Shown: positions 15,502 to 23,913 of the stretch, piece after piece
Layout: every line of letters starts with the position of its first letter
Position numbering within the stretch: position 1 is the stretch's first letter
Assembly (NCBI GenBank): GCA_038247995.1
Contig: JBBRUG010000013.1
Coordinates: 1-36,412, forward strand
Source: JBBRUG01 sp038247995
GTDB taxonomy: Bacteria; Chloroflexota; Chloroflexia; Chloroflexales; Chloroflexaceae
Length of the DNA stretch: 36,412 bases
Direction of reading: 5' to 3'
The notes under the pieces: generated by a model
Database searches by the model: none
Told to the model about the DNA's origin: nothing
What the model saw: only the letters and a program-made list of their open reading frames with translations
Translations under genes and position numbers: made by a program

Positions 15502-16578
15502 GTGGAGTGTACGATTGCGATCCTGCCTGGTGATGGCATTGGCCCGGAGGTCATTGCTGAGGCGCGCAAGGTCATTGGCGCCGTTGCCGCGAAATTTGGG
15601 CATACCATCCACACCCCGGAGGGGCTGATCGGCGGCTGTGCCATTGATGCCACCGGGAGTGCGCTACCTGATGAAACCGTGAGGTTGTGTCAGGCTGCCG
15701 ATGCAGTGTTGTTGGGCGCTGTCGGCGGCCCGAAGTGGGACAACCCTGCGGCCACGGTGCGGCCCGAACAGGGCCTGCTGGCGATCCGGAAGACGCTGGG
15801 CCTGTTTGCAAACTTGCGTCCGGTGACAATCCATCCACTGCTGATCGATGCATCGCCGTTGCGCCCGGAGCGGTTGGAGGGTGTTGACTTGCTTGTGGTA
15901 CGTGAACTCACCGGCGGGATTTATTTTGGCGCGAAGCAGCGCGATCGTGATGAACACGGTGAGTGGGCGAGCGATCTGTGTGTTTATAGCGAAGCTGAAA
16001 TTGTGCGGATTGTGCGCATGGCTGCTGAGTTGGCCCGTAGCCGTAGCGGCAAGCTGACCTTAGTCGATAAAGCCAATGTTTTAGAGACGAGTCGGCTCTG
16101 GCGCAGTGTGACGACCCGGCTCATACAAGCAGAATTTGCCGATCTTCAGTTTGAGATCATGCTGGTTGATGCCTGTGCGATGCACCTGATCCGTCGGCCA
16201 AGTGATTTTGATGTAATCGTTACCGAGAATATGTTCGGCGACATTCTTACCGATGAGGCTTCGATGCTGGCAGGCTCGCTGGGTATGCTGCCCTCGGCCT
16301 CGTTAGGCGCCGGGCGAGTGGGCCTGTACGAGCCGATCCACGGCAGTGCCCCAGATATTGCCGGCCAGGGCAAGGCCAACCCCATGGCCACACTGCTAAG
16401 CCTCGCCTTGCTCTTCCGCCACTCGCTGGGTATGGAAGTTGAGGCGCGGGCGATCGAGGCTGCCGTAGCCGGAGCGCTGGAAGCGGGCATTGTAACGGGT
16501 GATATTGCCCGTCCTGGCCAGGCGATCTACGCAACGAGCGCTGTCGGTAATGCTGTGGCAAGAACACTGAGCCACTGA
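15502..16578 (+). CDS. leuB: 3-isopropylmalate dehydrogenase
   Basis: LeuB oxidatively decarboxylates 3-isopropylmalate with NAD+ in leucine synthesis. Landmarks include LPGDGIGPEV at the start, LGAVGGPKWDNP, the substrate-contact segment LAIRKTLGLFANLRP, the VRELTGGIYFG loop, the TLVDKANVL lysine, VTENMFGDILTDEAS and EPIHGSAPDIAGQ. At 358 aa it is full length. The start is GTG with AAAGGAG upstream. The last few codons (TLSH-stop) lie inside an ACTGAGCC octamer array, so the natural C-terminus seems to have been replaced by the repeat. No other leu gene is nearby. Confidence 0.95.
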   Translation: MECTIAILPGDGIGPEVIAEARKVIGAVAAKFGHTIHTPEGLIGGCAIDATGSALPDETVRLCQAADAVLLGAVGGPKWDNPAATVRPEQGLLAIRKTLGLFANLRPVTIHPLLIDASPLRPERLEGVDLLVVRELTGGIYFGAKQRDRDEHGEWASDLCVYSEAEIVRIVRMAAELARSRSGKLTLVDKANVLETSRLWRSVTTRLIQAEFADLQFEIMLVDACAMHLIRRPSDFDVIVTENMFGDILTDEASMLAGSLGMLPSASLGAGRVGLYEPIHGSAPDIAGQGKANPMATLLSLALLFRHSLGMEVEARAIEAAVAGALEAGIVTGDIARPGQAIYATSAVGNAVARTLSH

Positions 16579-16597
16579 GCCACTGAGCCACTGAGCC
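16566..16597. repeat. ACTGAGCC octamer array over the leuB stop
   Basis: Four tandem ACTGAGCC units (16566-16597) begin inside leuB and supply its TGA stop codon at 16576. Confidence 0.9.
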
Positions 16598-16662
16598 GCG
16601 CACAATGCCATATTACACTGTCTCAGCGCCCTCACCCATTCAATTCAATACTAGTAGAGTGG

Positions 16663-16715
16663 CTCCGTGTCCTCAAGTGACTCCGTGTTCTCAAGTGGTT
16701 CCGTGTCCTTACATG
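16663..16715. repeat. 18-bp tandem repeat, about three copies
   Basis: CTCCGTGTCCTCAAGTGA at 16663-16680 is followed by near copies at 16681-16698 and 16699-16715. It lies directly upstream of the esterase gene. Confidence 0.8.
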
Positions 16716-16734
16716 TTCAGTAGTTCAGTATTCT

Positions 16735-17568
16735 ATGCCAACCTGGAAACCGTATCCGCTCACCGCAGACTCGACTGTCGTCGGCAATCTGCAGGTGTAC
16801 CGTAAACTTGCCAGTTCGCAACTTGGCAACCAGCGTGACCTGTTCGTCTATTTGCCGCCTTCCTACAAAACGGGCGGCACGCGGCGCTACCCGGTGCTCT
16901 ACATGCACGACGGGCAGAACCTGTTCGATGTTGCCACGAGTTATGCCGGTGAATGGCAGGTCGATGAGACGCTGGAGACGCTGGCCGCCGAGAGTTTAGA
17001 AGCCATTGTTGTCGGTGTGCCGAATACCGGCGTCGAGCGGATGCACGAGTATAGTCCATACCGCGATGCGCGCCATGGCGGCGGTAAGGGCGATATTTAC
17101 CTCCGTTTCTTGCTGGAAACCGTTAAACCGCTGGTTGATCGCAGCTTTCGCACGGAACCGGGCCGGGCCACAACCGGGATTATGGGTTCGTCGATGGGTG
17201 GTCTGATCAGCCTGTATGCGTTTTTCGCCTATCCCGAGCATTTCGGTTTCGTTGGCGCGCTGAGTCCCTCGCTCTGGTTCGCGCGGGGCCGGATCATGGG
17301 CATGATCAAGCGCAGCCCGCCCATCCTCGGCACGATTTACCTCGATTACGGCACGGCTGAAGGGGCGCGGACCCCCACCGATCTGCCCTGGATCCGCACC
17401 CTGCTTTCGCGCTCGACAACCCTGGACGGCGAGTTGTACGCATTGCTGCTCGCCAAAGGCTACCGTCCCGAGCGTGATGTGCGCTACGTCGAAGATCGCG
17501 ACGCCGACCACTCGGAAAGCTCGTGGGCGCGGCGCTTGCCCGATGCGTTGCGCTTTCTGCTCAGGTAG
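16735..17568 (+). CDS. Esterase of the alpha/beta hydrolase fold (EsteraseD/Fes-like)
   Basis: A 277-aa alpha/beta hydrolase similar to the esterase D/enterochelin-esterase group. It has the strand-turn VLYMHDGQNLFD, PYRDARHGGG, and the nucleophile elbow GSSMGG with Ser153. The C-terminal DADHSESSW provides the likely catalytic His. No signal peptide is seen, so it is probably cytoplasmic. The substrate is not determined. No clear ribosome site precedes the ATG, and the upstream DNA is repetitive, so the start is less certain. Its 3' end overlaps the convergent radC by 8 bp. Confidence 0.82.
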   Translation: MPTWKPYPLTADSTVVGNLQVYRKLASSQLGNQRDLFVYLPPSYKTGGTRRYPVLYMHDGQNLFDVATSYAGEWQVDETLETLAAESLEAIVVGVPNTGVERMHEYSPYRDARHGGGKGDIYLRFLLETVKPLVDRSFRTEPGRATTGIMGSSMGGLISLYAFFAYPEHFGFVGALSPSLWFARGRIMGMIKRSPPILGTIYLDYGTAEGARTPTDLPWIRTLLSRSTTLDGELYALLLAKGYRPERDVRYVEDRDADHSESSWARRLPDALRFLLR

Positions 17569-18256
17569 GAAACCCCAGTCCCCGCTCGCGCATCGAAACC
17601 CAACGCCCCCGCCCGATCACCAGATGATCCAGCACGTCAATGTCGAGCAATTTTCCCGCCTCCACGATCTGCCGGGTAACGAGAATGTCCTCGGGTGAGG
17701 GCGTTGGGTCACCACTTGGGTGGTTGTGTGCAACGATCAGGGCCGTGCTGTTGCGGCGGATCGCATCTTTGAACACCTCGCCGATGCGGATGAGTGCGCT
17801 GTTCACCGAGCCGATGTAGATCGTAGAAACTTGCTGCACACGATTTTTCGTGTCGAGCAGCACGGTGCGCAGATGTTCTTGATCGAGGTGGCCCATCTCC
17901 AGCATCAGTAGATCGGCGGCATCGGTGGGGGAACGGATTTGCATACGTTCATCACCGCTCGTGATCAGTAGGCGCCGACCGATTTCCAGGGCGGCTTTGA
18001 GCGTGGCGGTTTTGGCCGCGCCCAGGCCACGCTTGCGGCAGAGTTCTGCATAATCGGCGCGGAGTAGGCCTGTCCAACCGTGATGTTCGATCAGTAGTTG
18101 CTGGGCCAGTTGCAACACGTTCGTGCCCTCAACGCCAACACGCAGAATGATCGCCAACAGCTCAGAGTCACTCAGTGCAGCGGGACCCTGAGCCGCCAGG
18201 CGTTCACGGGGTTGCTCGGTGGGCGGAAGTTCCTTCAGGCGGAGATGGTAGGTCAT
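17561..18256 (-). CDS. radC: RadC/DUF2466 family JAMM-domain protein
   Basis: A 231-aa RadC-type protein. An N-terminal helix-hairpin-helix-like UPF0758 region (LRLKELPPTEQPRERL through GLGAAKTATLKAALEIGRR) is followed by the JAB/JAMM domain with H-x-H-x7-S-x2-D (His177, His179, Ser187, Asp190 in HNHPSGDPTPSPED). The family was named for DNA repair, but its role is still unclear. The frame extends to 18301, but the ATG at 18256 has AAGGAG upstream. Confidence 0.92.
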   Translation of the reverse strand: MTYHLRLKELPPTEQPRERLAAQGPAALSDSELLAIILRVGVEGTNVLQLAQQLLIEHHGWTGLLRADYAELCRKRGLGAAKTATLKAALEIGRRLLITSGDERMQIRSPTDAADLLMLEMGHLDQEHLRTVLLDTKNRVQQVSTIYIGSVNSALIRIGEVFKDAIRRNSTALIVAHNHPSGDPTPSPEDILVTRQIVEAGKLLDIDVLDHLVIGRGRWVSMRERGLGFPT

Positions 18257-18322
18257 TGGTGCTCCTTGTGCGCCCCCGATTGACGAAGTGTTGAAGCGCA
18301 CAAGGATGTACCGTTTGAGGAG

Positions 18323-18385
18323 GATTCAGGATTCAGGATTCAGGATTCAGGATTCAGGACTCAGGACTCAGGACTCAGGACTCAG
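18323..18385. repeat. GATTCAG/GACTCAG heptamer array
   Basis: Five GATTCAG units (18323-18357) are followed by four GACTCAG units (18358-18385). The same heptamer, in the opposite orientation (CTGAATC), occurs at 35871-35891. Confidence 0.92.
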
Positions 18386-18415
18386 GAGCACAGGTATTTG
18401 ATCTGGGCCTTAATC

Positions 18416-19846
18416 TTATCCCTCGCGCACGGCGTTGTAGAGCGCCAGGGCCTGTTCGCGGCGTGTTTTGTGGTTCACGATCGGCGTGGGGTAGTCGCGG
18501 CCAACCTGGATGTCGGCGCGGATCTGGTCGGCGGGGGCCATTGTATGCGGGGTGTGGATGAATTTGTTCGGCACGTTGGCCAATTCGGGTACGTAGCGAC
18601 GAACATAGGCGCCCTCAGGGTCGAACTTTTCGCCCTGGCTGGCGGGGTTGAAGATCCGGAAATAGGGCTGCGCGTCAGTGCCAGTGCCGGCAGCCCACTG
18701 CCAGCCGCCGTTGTTTGCCGCCGGGTCGCCGTCGAGTAGGTGCTGCATAAAGTGCGTTTCGCCCCAGCGCCAGTCGATCAGCAGATCCTTGGTGAGGAAC
18801 GAGGCGACGATCATGCGCGCCCGGTTGTGCATCCAGCCTTCCTGGGCAAGTTGGCGCATCGCGGCATCGACGACGGGGTAGCCGGTCTGACCGGCCTTCC
18901 AAGCGGCGAAAAGTGCTGCGTCGTTCTCCCAGGCCAGATTGTTATAGATCGGCTTGAAGGCGCCGCTTAACACATGCGGGTGGTGATACAGCACTTGCAC
19001 ATAAAAATCGCGCCAGATCAGTTCGCCGATCCAGGTATCGCGACCAGCGCCGGCAGCCGTGTTCTGCGCTGCCGCGATGCATTGCCGCACCGAAAGTGTA
19101 CCCAGGCGCAGATGCGGCGAGAGGCGCGAGGTGCCGGCTTCGCCCATCAGGTTGCGGCGTTCGGCGTAATCGGCGATGCCATTGCGCTCATTTATGAAGT
19201 GCTGGAGTTGTGCTTGCGCGGCGGCTTCGCCTGCGGCGGGCAGGGTGATCGGACTGGTCATACCGAGATCGGTCAGGGTCGGAATTGCGGTGGTCTGCGT
19301 TTCAAGCGTGGCCTGTTGTTCTGCGGAGTAAGCTAATGTTGGCGCGGCTTGTACTGCTGTGCCGCGCTCTTCCAGCAGGCGGCGCCAAGTACGGGCGTAG
19401 GGCGTGTAGACGGTATATGCGCGCCCTTCTTTGCTGAGCACTTCGTCCATCTCAAAGATTACTACGTCTTTGAAACTCTGGGCGGTGAGGCCGGCGGCGC
19501 GCAGCGTAGTCTTCAGTGCCGCGTCGCGCCGAATCGCGTAGGGTGTGTAATCGCGGTTCCAGTAAACGCCGGACGCGCCGAGTTCGTGGGCGAGTTGGGG
19601 CAGGATCGTTTGCGGATCGCCACGGCGGACGATTAGGCGCGAACCCTGGGCATGCAGCTCGGCAGCGAGGGCAGCCAAGCATGCGAGCAGAAACGCCGTC
19701 CGGTTCGGGCTGGCCCAGCGCCCATGCAGGATCGCATCGTCGAGAATAAAGACCGGCACCACAGCGCCTCCGGCATCACGGGCGGCGGCGGCGAAGGCGG
19801 TATTATCGTGGAGGCGCAGATCGCGCCGGAACCAGTGGATGAGCAT
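18416..19846 (-). CDS. phr: Deoxyribodipyrimidine photolyase (class I)
   Basis: A 476-aa FAD photolyase that splits UV-induced pyrimidine dimers using blue light. The N-terminal antenna-binding domain starts MLIHWFRRDLRLHDN. The FAD domain shows LSPHLRLGTLSVRQC, ELIWRDFYVQVL, the TGYPVVDAAMRQL segment with GWMHNRARMIVASFLTK, and the NNGGWQWAAGTGTDAQPYFR signature. The C-terminal arginine-rich end is intact. The frame continues to 19903 through repeats, but the ATG at 19846 matches the family start. Three GTTGCGC heptamers sit at 19850-19870, only 4 bases before the ATG. Confidence 0.95.
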   Translation of the reverse strand: MLIHWFRRDLRLHDNTAFAAAARDAGGAVVPVFILDDAILHGRWASPNRTAFLLACLAALAAELHAQGSRLIVRRGDPQTILPQLAHELGASGVYWNRDYTPYAIRRDAALKTTLRAAGLTAQSFKDVVIFEMDEVLSKEGRAYTVYTPYARTWRRLLEERGTAVQAAPTLAYSAEQQATLETQTTAIPTLTDLGMTSPITLPAAGEAAAQAQLQHFINERNGIADYAERRNLMGEAGTSRLSPHLRLGTLSVRQCIAAAQNTAAGAGRDTWIGELIWRDFYVQVLYHHPHVLSGAFKPIYNNLAWENDAALFAAWKAGQTGYPVVDAAMRQLAQEGWMHNRARMIVASFLTKDLLIDWRWGETHFMQHLLDGDPAANNGGWQWAAGTGTDAQPYFRIFNPASQGEKFDPEGAYVRRYVPELANVPNKFIHTPHTMAPADQIRADIQVGRDYPTPIVNHKTRREQALALYNAVREG

Positions 19847-20148
19847 AGTGTTGCGCGTTGCGCGTTGCGCAATAGACGACGAACGACGAATCACGGACGC
19901 CATCCGTAGGGTTCAAGCAGCGCCACGCATCGATGCCGGTCGAATCCGAATCATTGTCAAGGAGCGCTGCTTCGGCCTTACGATCCGATGGCCGCGGTCG
20001 GCGGACGAAGGACAGATCCGCAGATTGCGCAGATGACGCAGATAAGCGGACGATGAACCGTGGTCAATGGTCGGCGGTCGGCAGTGTGATGCGCTTTGAG
20101 TTGCTGAATACACAATACGCGACACGCTCTATTTTCAGTATCCTCCAA
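19847..20148. repeat. Repeat-rich spacer without genes
   Basis: About 300 bp with no gene. It begins with three GTTGCGC units (19850-19870) and continues with short imperfect repeats such as GTCGGCGGTCGGCAG near 20070. These resemble sequence found inside the next gene at about 21810-21840. No promoter or stable hairpin stands out. Confidence 0.7.
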
Positions 20149-22443
20149 TTACGGTAACGCAGCAAGGCTGAAGTCGGCGAAACGGATGCTGATCAGGCGT
20201 AGATCGCCGTTGCCTTCAAGTTCGTCACCGCTGGTCGGCGGTTCAACACTGTGCAGATGAACGACAGTTGCCCCGACAGGCAGGTTAAGCAGCAGATTGT
20301 AGCGGCGTGGTCCGGAGGCGAGGGCAATCGTGTGGGTGCTGCCGGGTAATTCAATGCGTAGGGTACGCGGCCCGCCGGCGGGCAGGGCGGTGAAGTTCAG
20401 GCTGTAAGTGCCGGCAGTGGTGGTATGCAGCCCGATCGCGCCGGTGGCGCTCATCCAGCGATGGCGCACGCCCGGCGTCGGTTCCTCGACCGGCCCCCAA
20501 CCCTCGCGCAGACCCAGAACCGGAACCGGCTCAGCCGGCGGTACGGCGTAGGCGATCAGCCATGCATCTTCGTAGAGCGGCGCCGCAACGCCAAGACCGG
20601 CCTCGACCAGGGCTTTGAAGGGTGCTTCGTCGGCGATTTGCAGGCTGAGCGGGCCAAGTGGTTGCTGTTTATAGCCAATGATGTGGCTGAAGCCGAGCGT
20701 ATTCAGCGCCGCCGGCCAGCCGCCGGGTTCGCGCACGATATCGCTCTGGAGTTGACCGGCGCGCAGATCGCGGAGGGCAGGCAAGCCGAGTTGCGGCTGC
20801 GGATAGAGCCGTGAGTGGTAGCCGCCGCTGATCGGGCGCTCGTGAACGGTCTGGAAGAGCATCCGTTCGGCATCGCGATAGGTTACATCGATGTGGAAGG
20901 GGTATTCGATCAGTGCCCCGGCTGGTTCGGCGGGCCCATCGGCCAGGAAGGACGGCATGGGCGGCACGCGTGTCGTCATCGGCGCGGGCAGGTAGTCGAG
21001 GATGATCAGGATGGCGAGGGCCGTAATGATGAAGGATGAAGGATGAAGGATGCTGCCTGTGCTTTGCCTGCCGCCTTCTCCCTGCGTCCTGTAGCCTGCC
21101 TTCTGCCGCCCGCTCGCCGCGCCATACGCCGCCAGCATCCCCAGGCCAATCGTCACCAGTACATTCAGCCGGTCGGGTTGGCGCGTCAGGCGCACGATCG
21201 GCAAATCGGCAAAGAGCGTCCAGGGCAGGATGATGCCGGTGCGTACATCATTAAATTGCAGTTGGGCACCCAGCGAGAGTATGCCCGCGCCAAAGGCGAG
21301 CAATCCCCAGGGCCGGGCCTGCGGATGGCGCCAGAGGGCGATCAGGGCCAGAAGCCCAACGACAATCCCAAGATAGAAGCGTCGATTCACCCCATAACTC
21401 ACGCCCCAGTCCCATGGCGCGCCGCCCCATAAACTATGCTGCCGATGCGGCACCAGATACGCGATCAGATCGGCCGAGAGCCGCAGCGGGTCATCGGCGG
21501 GATAGCTGTTCATGTAATCGGCGCGGACGGCTTCACGCAGCATGGGCGCGACGATTGGCAGCACCAGGAGCGTAAACACAACCCCCACACCGGCCAAGCG
21601 GGCGATAATCGCCCCAGCCGCTTGCCAACCGCCCGACCGCGCGCGCCACAGCGCCCAGATCGCTGCGCCCGCCGTGAAGAAGAGCATGAAAAGGGTATAG
21701 TACCAGTCGCCGTAAGCAACCAGGGCAAGGAAGAGACCGGCGAGGAGGATGGCGGGCTGCGGGCTGTGGGCTGCGGGCTGCGGGCTGATGACCGACGACA
21801 GACCTCGTTCGTCGGTGGTGGGTGGTCGGCGGTAGGTAGTCGGCGCTGTGTCCCCGTGTCCCCGTGTCCCTGTGTCGCCCTGCCGCCCTGCCGCCCTGGC
21901 CTTCTTCAGCACACGCAGCAAAAACAATATGTAGAACGGCAGCCAGTGGTGCGCGAAGATCTGAAGTTGGCCGTCGGTGATTAGGGCAGCTGTGTGAAAG
22001 GGGCTGGCGACATAGACAATACCGGCGAGCAGGGCCGGCCCGTCGCCGACGCGCTCGCGAGCCAGCAACCACATGCCTATGCCGCCGATAATGAAGGAGA
22101 GCAGAGCTACGGCGTTGAAACCGGCAATCGGCCCCCAGATCGCCGTAATTGGGGCGACGAGCACCGTGTTAACCGGCGCGAGCGTATGGTAGAGCAAATT
22201 TGGTTGTTCGGGAAAGAAGAACTGGTCGGTCACCCAGAGGTTCGTCGGGCGGCTGAGCGCCTCAACCGTCCACCAGAGGTTCCAGACGTTCTGATAGGCA
22301 TCTTCGAGGCCGTCTTTATGCGCGCCGCCGGCGAGATCGGTGGTGAAACGCAGCACAAGCGGCCAGGTGAGGCCAATCGCCAGGAGGCTATAAAAGATCA
22401 ACGCCAGCAGCCATGCCGGTGCGCGCAGCGGTCGTGCGGTCAT
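20149..22443 (-). CDS. Large multi-pass membrane protein, YfhO/glycosyltransferase-like
   Basis: A 764-aa integral membrane protein with about ten or more predicted helices and a C-terminal non-membrane domain. The N-terminus (LTWPLVLRF, then DAYQNVWNLWW) and the layout resemble polyisoprenyl-phosphate glycosyltransferase-like (GT-C/YfhO) proteins of Chloroflexota, whose substrates are mostly unknown. Two low-complexity stretches interrupt the protein, at about residues 180-232 (21748-21903) and 444-473 (21024-21112). Both are encoded by the tandem-repeat DNA typical of the spacers here and fall in loops between helices. The ATG at 22443 has GGAG nine bases upstream. The gene lies downstream of the phosphatase-superfamily gene, probably in one operon. 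Confidence 0.75.
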   Translation of the reverse strand: MTARPLRAPAWLLALIFYSLLAIGLTWPLVLRFTTDLAGGAHKDGLEDAYQNVWNLWWTVEALSRPTNLWVTDQFFFPEQPNLLYHTLAPVNTVLVAPITAIWGPIAGFNAVALLSFIIGGIGMWLLARERVGDGPALLAGIVYVASPFHTAALITDGQLQIFAHHWLPFYILFLLRVLKKARAAGRQGDTGTRGHGDTAPTTYRRPPTTDERGLSSVISPQPAAHSPQPAILLAGLFLALVAYGDWYYTLFMLFFTAGAAIWALWRARSGGWQAAGAIIARLAGVGVVFTLLVLPIVAPMLREAVRADYMNSYPADDPLRLSADLIAYLVPHRQHSLWGGAPWDWGVSYGVNRRFYLGIVVGLLALIALWRHPQARPWGLLAFGAGILSLGAQLQFNDVRTGIILPWTLFADLPIVRLTRQPDRLNVLVTIGLGMLAAYGAASGRQKAGYRTQGEGGRQSTGSILHPSSFIITALAILIILDYLPAPMTTRVPPMPSFLADGPAEPAGALIEYPFHIDVTYRDAERMLFQTVHERPISGGYHSRLYPQPQLGLPALRDLRAGQLQSDIVREPGGWPAALNTLGFSHIIGYKQQPLGPLSLQIADEAPFKALVEAGLGVAAPLYEDAWLIAYAVPPAEPVPVLGLREGWGPVEEPTPGVRHRWMSATGAIGLHTTTAGTYSLNFTALPAGGPRTLRIELPGSTHTIALASGPRRYNLLLNLPVGATVVHLHSVEPPTSGDELEGNGDLRLISIRFADFSLAALP
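21024..21112. repeat. In-frame spacer-like insert 2 (ATGAAGG and CTGCC repeats)
   Basis: About 89 bp with tandem ATGAAGG heptamers and a CTGCGTCCTG...CTGCCGCCCGC stretch nearly identical to the spacer at 4507-4541. It encodes the odd loop after MLAAYGAAS in the membrane protein without breaking the frame. Confidence 0.75.
21748..21903. repeat. In-frame spacer-like insert 1
   Basis: About 156 bp of short repeats (GGGCTGCGGGCTGTG, GTCCCCGTGTCCCCGTGTCC, CTGCCGCCCTGCCGCC). It encodes a hydrophilic loop beginning ARAAGRQGDTGTRGHGD in the membrane protein. Nearby spacers contain related motifs. Confidence 0.75.
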
Positions 22444-22482
22444 CAGGTGTTGCTCCATGTTCGCCAGCGCGATCATAACCAG

Positions 22483-22518
22483 GTCTGCCGGGGCTGTCAA
22501 CTGCATAACCCGGCAGAC
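22483..22518. other. 10-bp inverted repeat upstream of the membrane protein
   Basis: GTCTGCCGGG (22483-22492) pairs with CCCGGCAGAC (22509-22518). It sits between the phosphatase-superfamily gene and the membrane protein gene and may be a processing or attenuation hairpin. Confidence 0.5.
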
Positions 22519-22582
22519 TTGAGGTTTAGTGGAGCATCAGGCCGATAGGGTGATCCGCTGATCAGCACGCCAATCTGAACGC

Positions 22583-23863
22583 TTAACTCCCCCCATACTC
22601 CAGGGCCGCAACTTGGGTATGCGCTTCGGCGGGGCTTAGCCCACCGTGAGCGCCGCGATGCGTCGTTTCGGCGAAACTTGGGTCGTGCCACCAGACGATC
22701 TCGTCGGCGTAGGGCAAAATCGCCAGATTGCCGAGGCGCGGGCGCAGAGTCTCGTGGGGCGGCGGGCCGAAGAGGCCCATGTTCAGCAGTTCGGCGGTGC
22801 GGTAAACTTCGGCACGATCAGCCAGGGCCCGACCCAATTCATGCACCAGATGATCGAGTTGTTCTTCGTGAACGTGCAGAAACAGGTCGCGGCGCGATCC
22901 GGCCGGGTGGAGTACGCGTCCGCCGGCGCCGCGGCGCACAGCCTGCTCCAGCGCCGGGAAAATACGATTGACATAAATCGTATTGGTTGGGTCAATCGCA
23001 ATCTGGCCGTGGTCGGCGATCAGCAAGACCAGCGTCGGTTCCTGGCGGGCCTCAAGAACGGGGTGGAGCAAGCGTTCCAACGCGGTGAGTACGCTATCGA
23101 TCTCGGCATCCACATACGGCGATTCGGGGCCGTAGAGATGACAGATCACGTCGATGCTATCGAGGTAGAGATAATAGTAGGCCGGGTGCTGGCGCGACTC
23201 GAGCATCCGCCCCAGGCTGGTGAGCGCCTCGGGCATGGTGCGGAACGGCACAAGTGCAGCGCCGTCGCACACGGCACGGCTGTAAGTCGAGTGGGCGTAG
23301 TCGCGATGCTGGATCACCGTTGAGCGCACGCCTGCGGCGGCGAGGCGGCGGTAGAGCGTGTCGCGGGGGAAGATCCGCGCCGGATCGGCGTTCAGCGTCT
23401 GTAAGCTCTCGCGCGTGTGGTCGCCGGCCGGAGCGAAGAGCAATGGTGCGATGGTCATATCGAGGCTGGGTTCATACTGGAACCACTCATAAATACCGCT
23501 TCGCGCCGGCATCATACCGGTGTGAATAGTTGTAACGTGGGCGGCAGTTGTGGAGGGGAAAAGTGTCGTGAGCGGCGAGACGACACCTGCCTGCATAAAG
23601 CGGCGCAAGAACGGGTAGTGATCGGCGCGCGGCATAAAAAAGCGCTCGCCGAATGCGTCGATGAAGATCAGCACGACTGTATCGTAGCGTTCAGCGAGGC
23701 CGGCGAGGGCCGAGGCAGGTAGACCGGCAAGCGGCCGACCGGTAAGCAGGCGCTCAATCGTTGCCGGCACGGCGTTGAAGCCGTAGCCATCATAGATCGG
23801 GCGCACGAATTGCGTACTCCAGCGTGCAGCGGTAACAGCCTGCACGGCATCGGAGTTGATCAT
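22583..23863 (-). CDS. Alkaline phosphatase-superfamily phosphodiesterase (NPP-like)
   Basis: A 426-aa member of the type I phosphodiesterase/nucleotide pyrophosphatase family. The first metal aspartate is in VLIFIDAFGERF (Asp69), the nucleophile threonine is in LFPSTTAAHVTTIHTG (about Thr105), and later metal ligands are in DSIDVICHLYG and LIADHGQ. A late histidine in RGAHGGLS completes the set. No signal peptide is seen. The substrate is not known; relatives act on nucleotide or lipid phosphodiesters. The ATG at 23863 with GAGGAG is preferred over longer readings. It lies 50 bp after pyrC on the same strand. Confidence 0.87.
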   Translation of the reverse strand: MINSDAVQAVTAARWSTQFVRPIYDGYGFNAVPATIERLLTGRPLAGLPASALAGLAERYDTVVLIFIDAFGERFFMPRADHYPFLRRFMQAGVVSPLTTLFPSTTAAHVTTIHTGMMPARSGIYEWFQYEPSLDMTIAPLLFAPAGDHTRESLQTLNADPARIFPRDTLYRRLAAAGVRSTVIQHRDYAHSTYSRAVCDGAALVPFRTMPEALTSLGRMLESRQHPAYYYLYLDSIDVICHLYGPESPYVDAEIDSVLTALERLLHPVLEARQEPTLVLLIADHGQIAIDPTNTIYVNRIFPALEQAVRRGAGGRVLHPAGSRRDLFLHVHEEQLDHLVHELGRALADRAEVYRTAELLNMGLFGPPPHETLRPRLGNLAILPYADEIVWWHDPSFAETTHRGAHGGLSPAEAHTQVAALEYGGS

Positions 23864-23913
23864 TGCGCCGCTCCTCTCAATGCAAGGCTTCATGACGCAG
23901 GGGGCGCAGCAGG

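Noticed and set aside
18323..18385. Possible CRISPR array
   Set aside because: The repeats are 7 bp and directly adjoining, without spacers. No cas gene is seen in the window.
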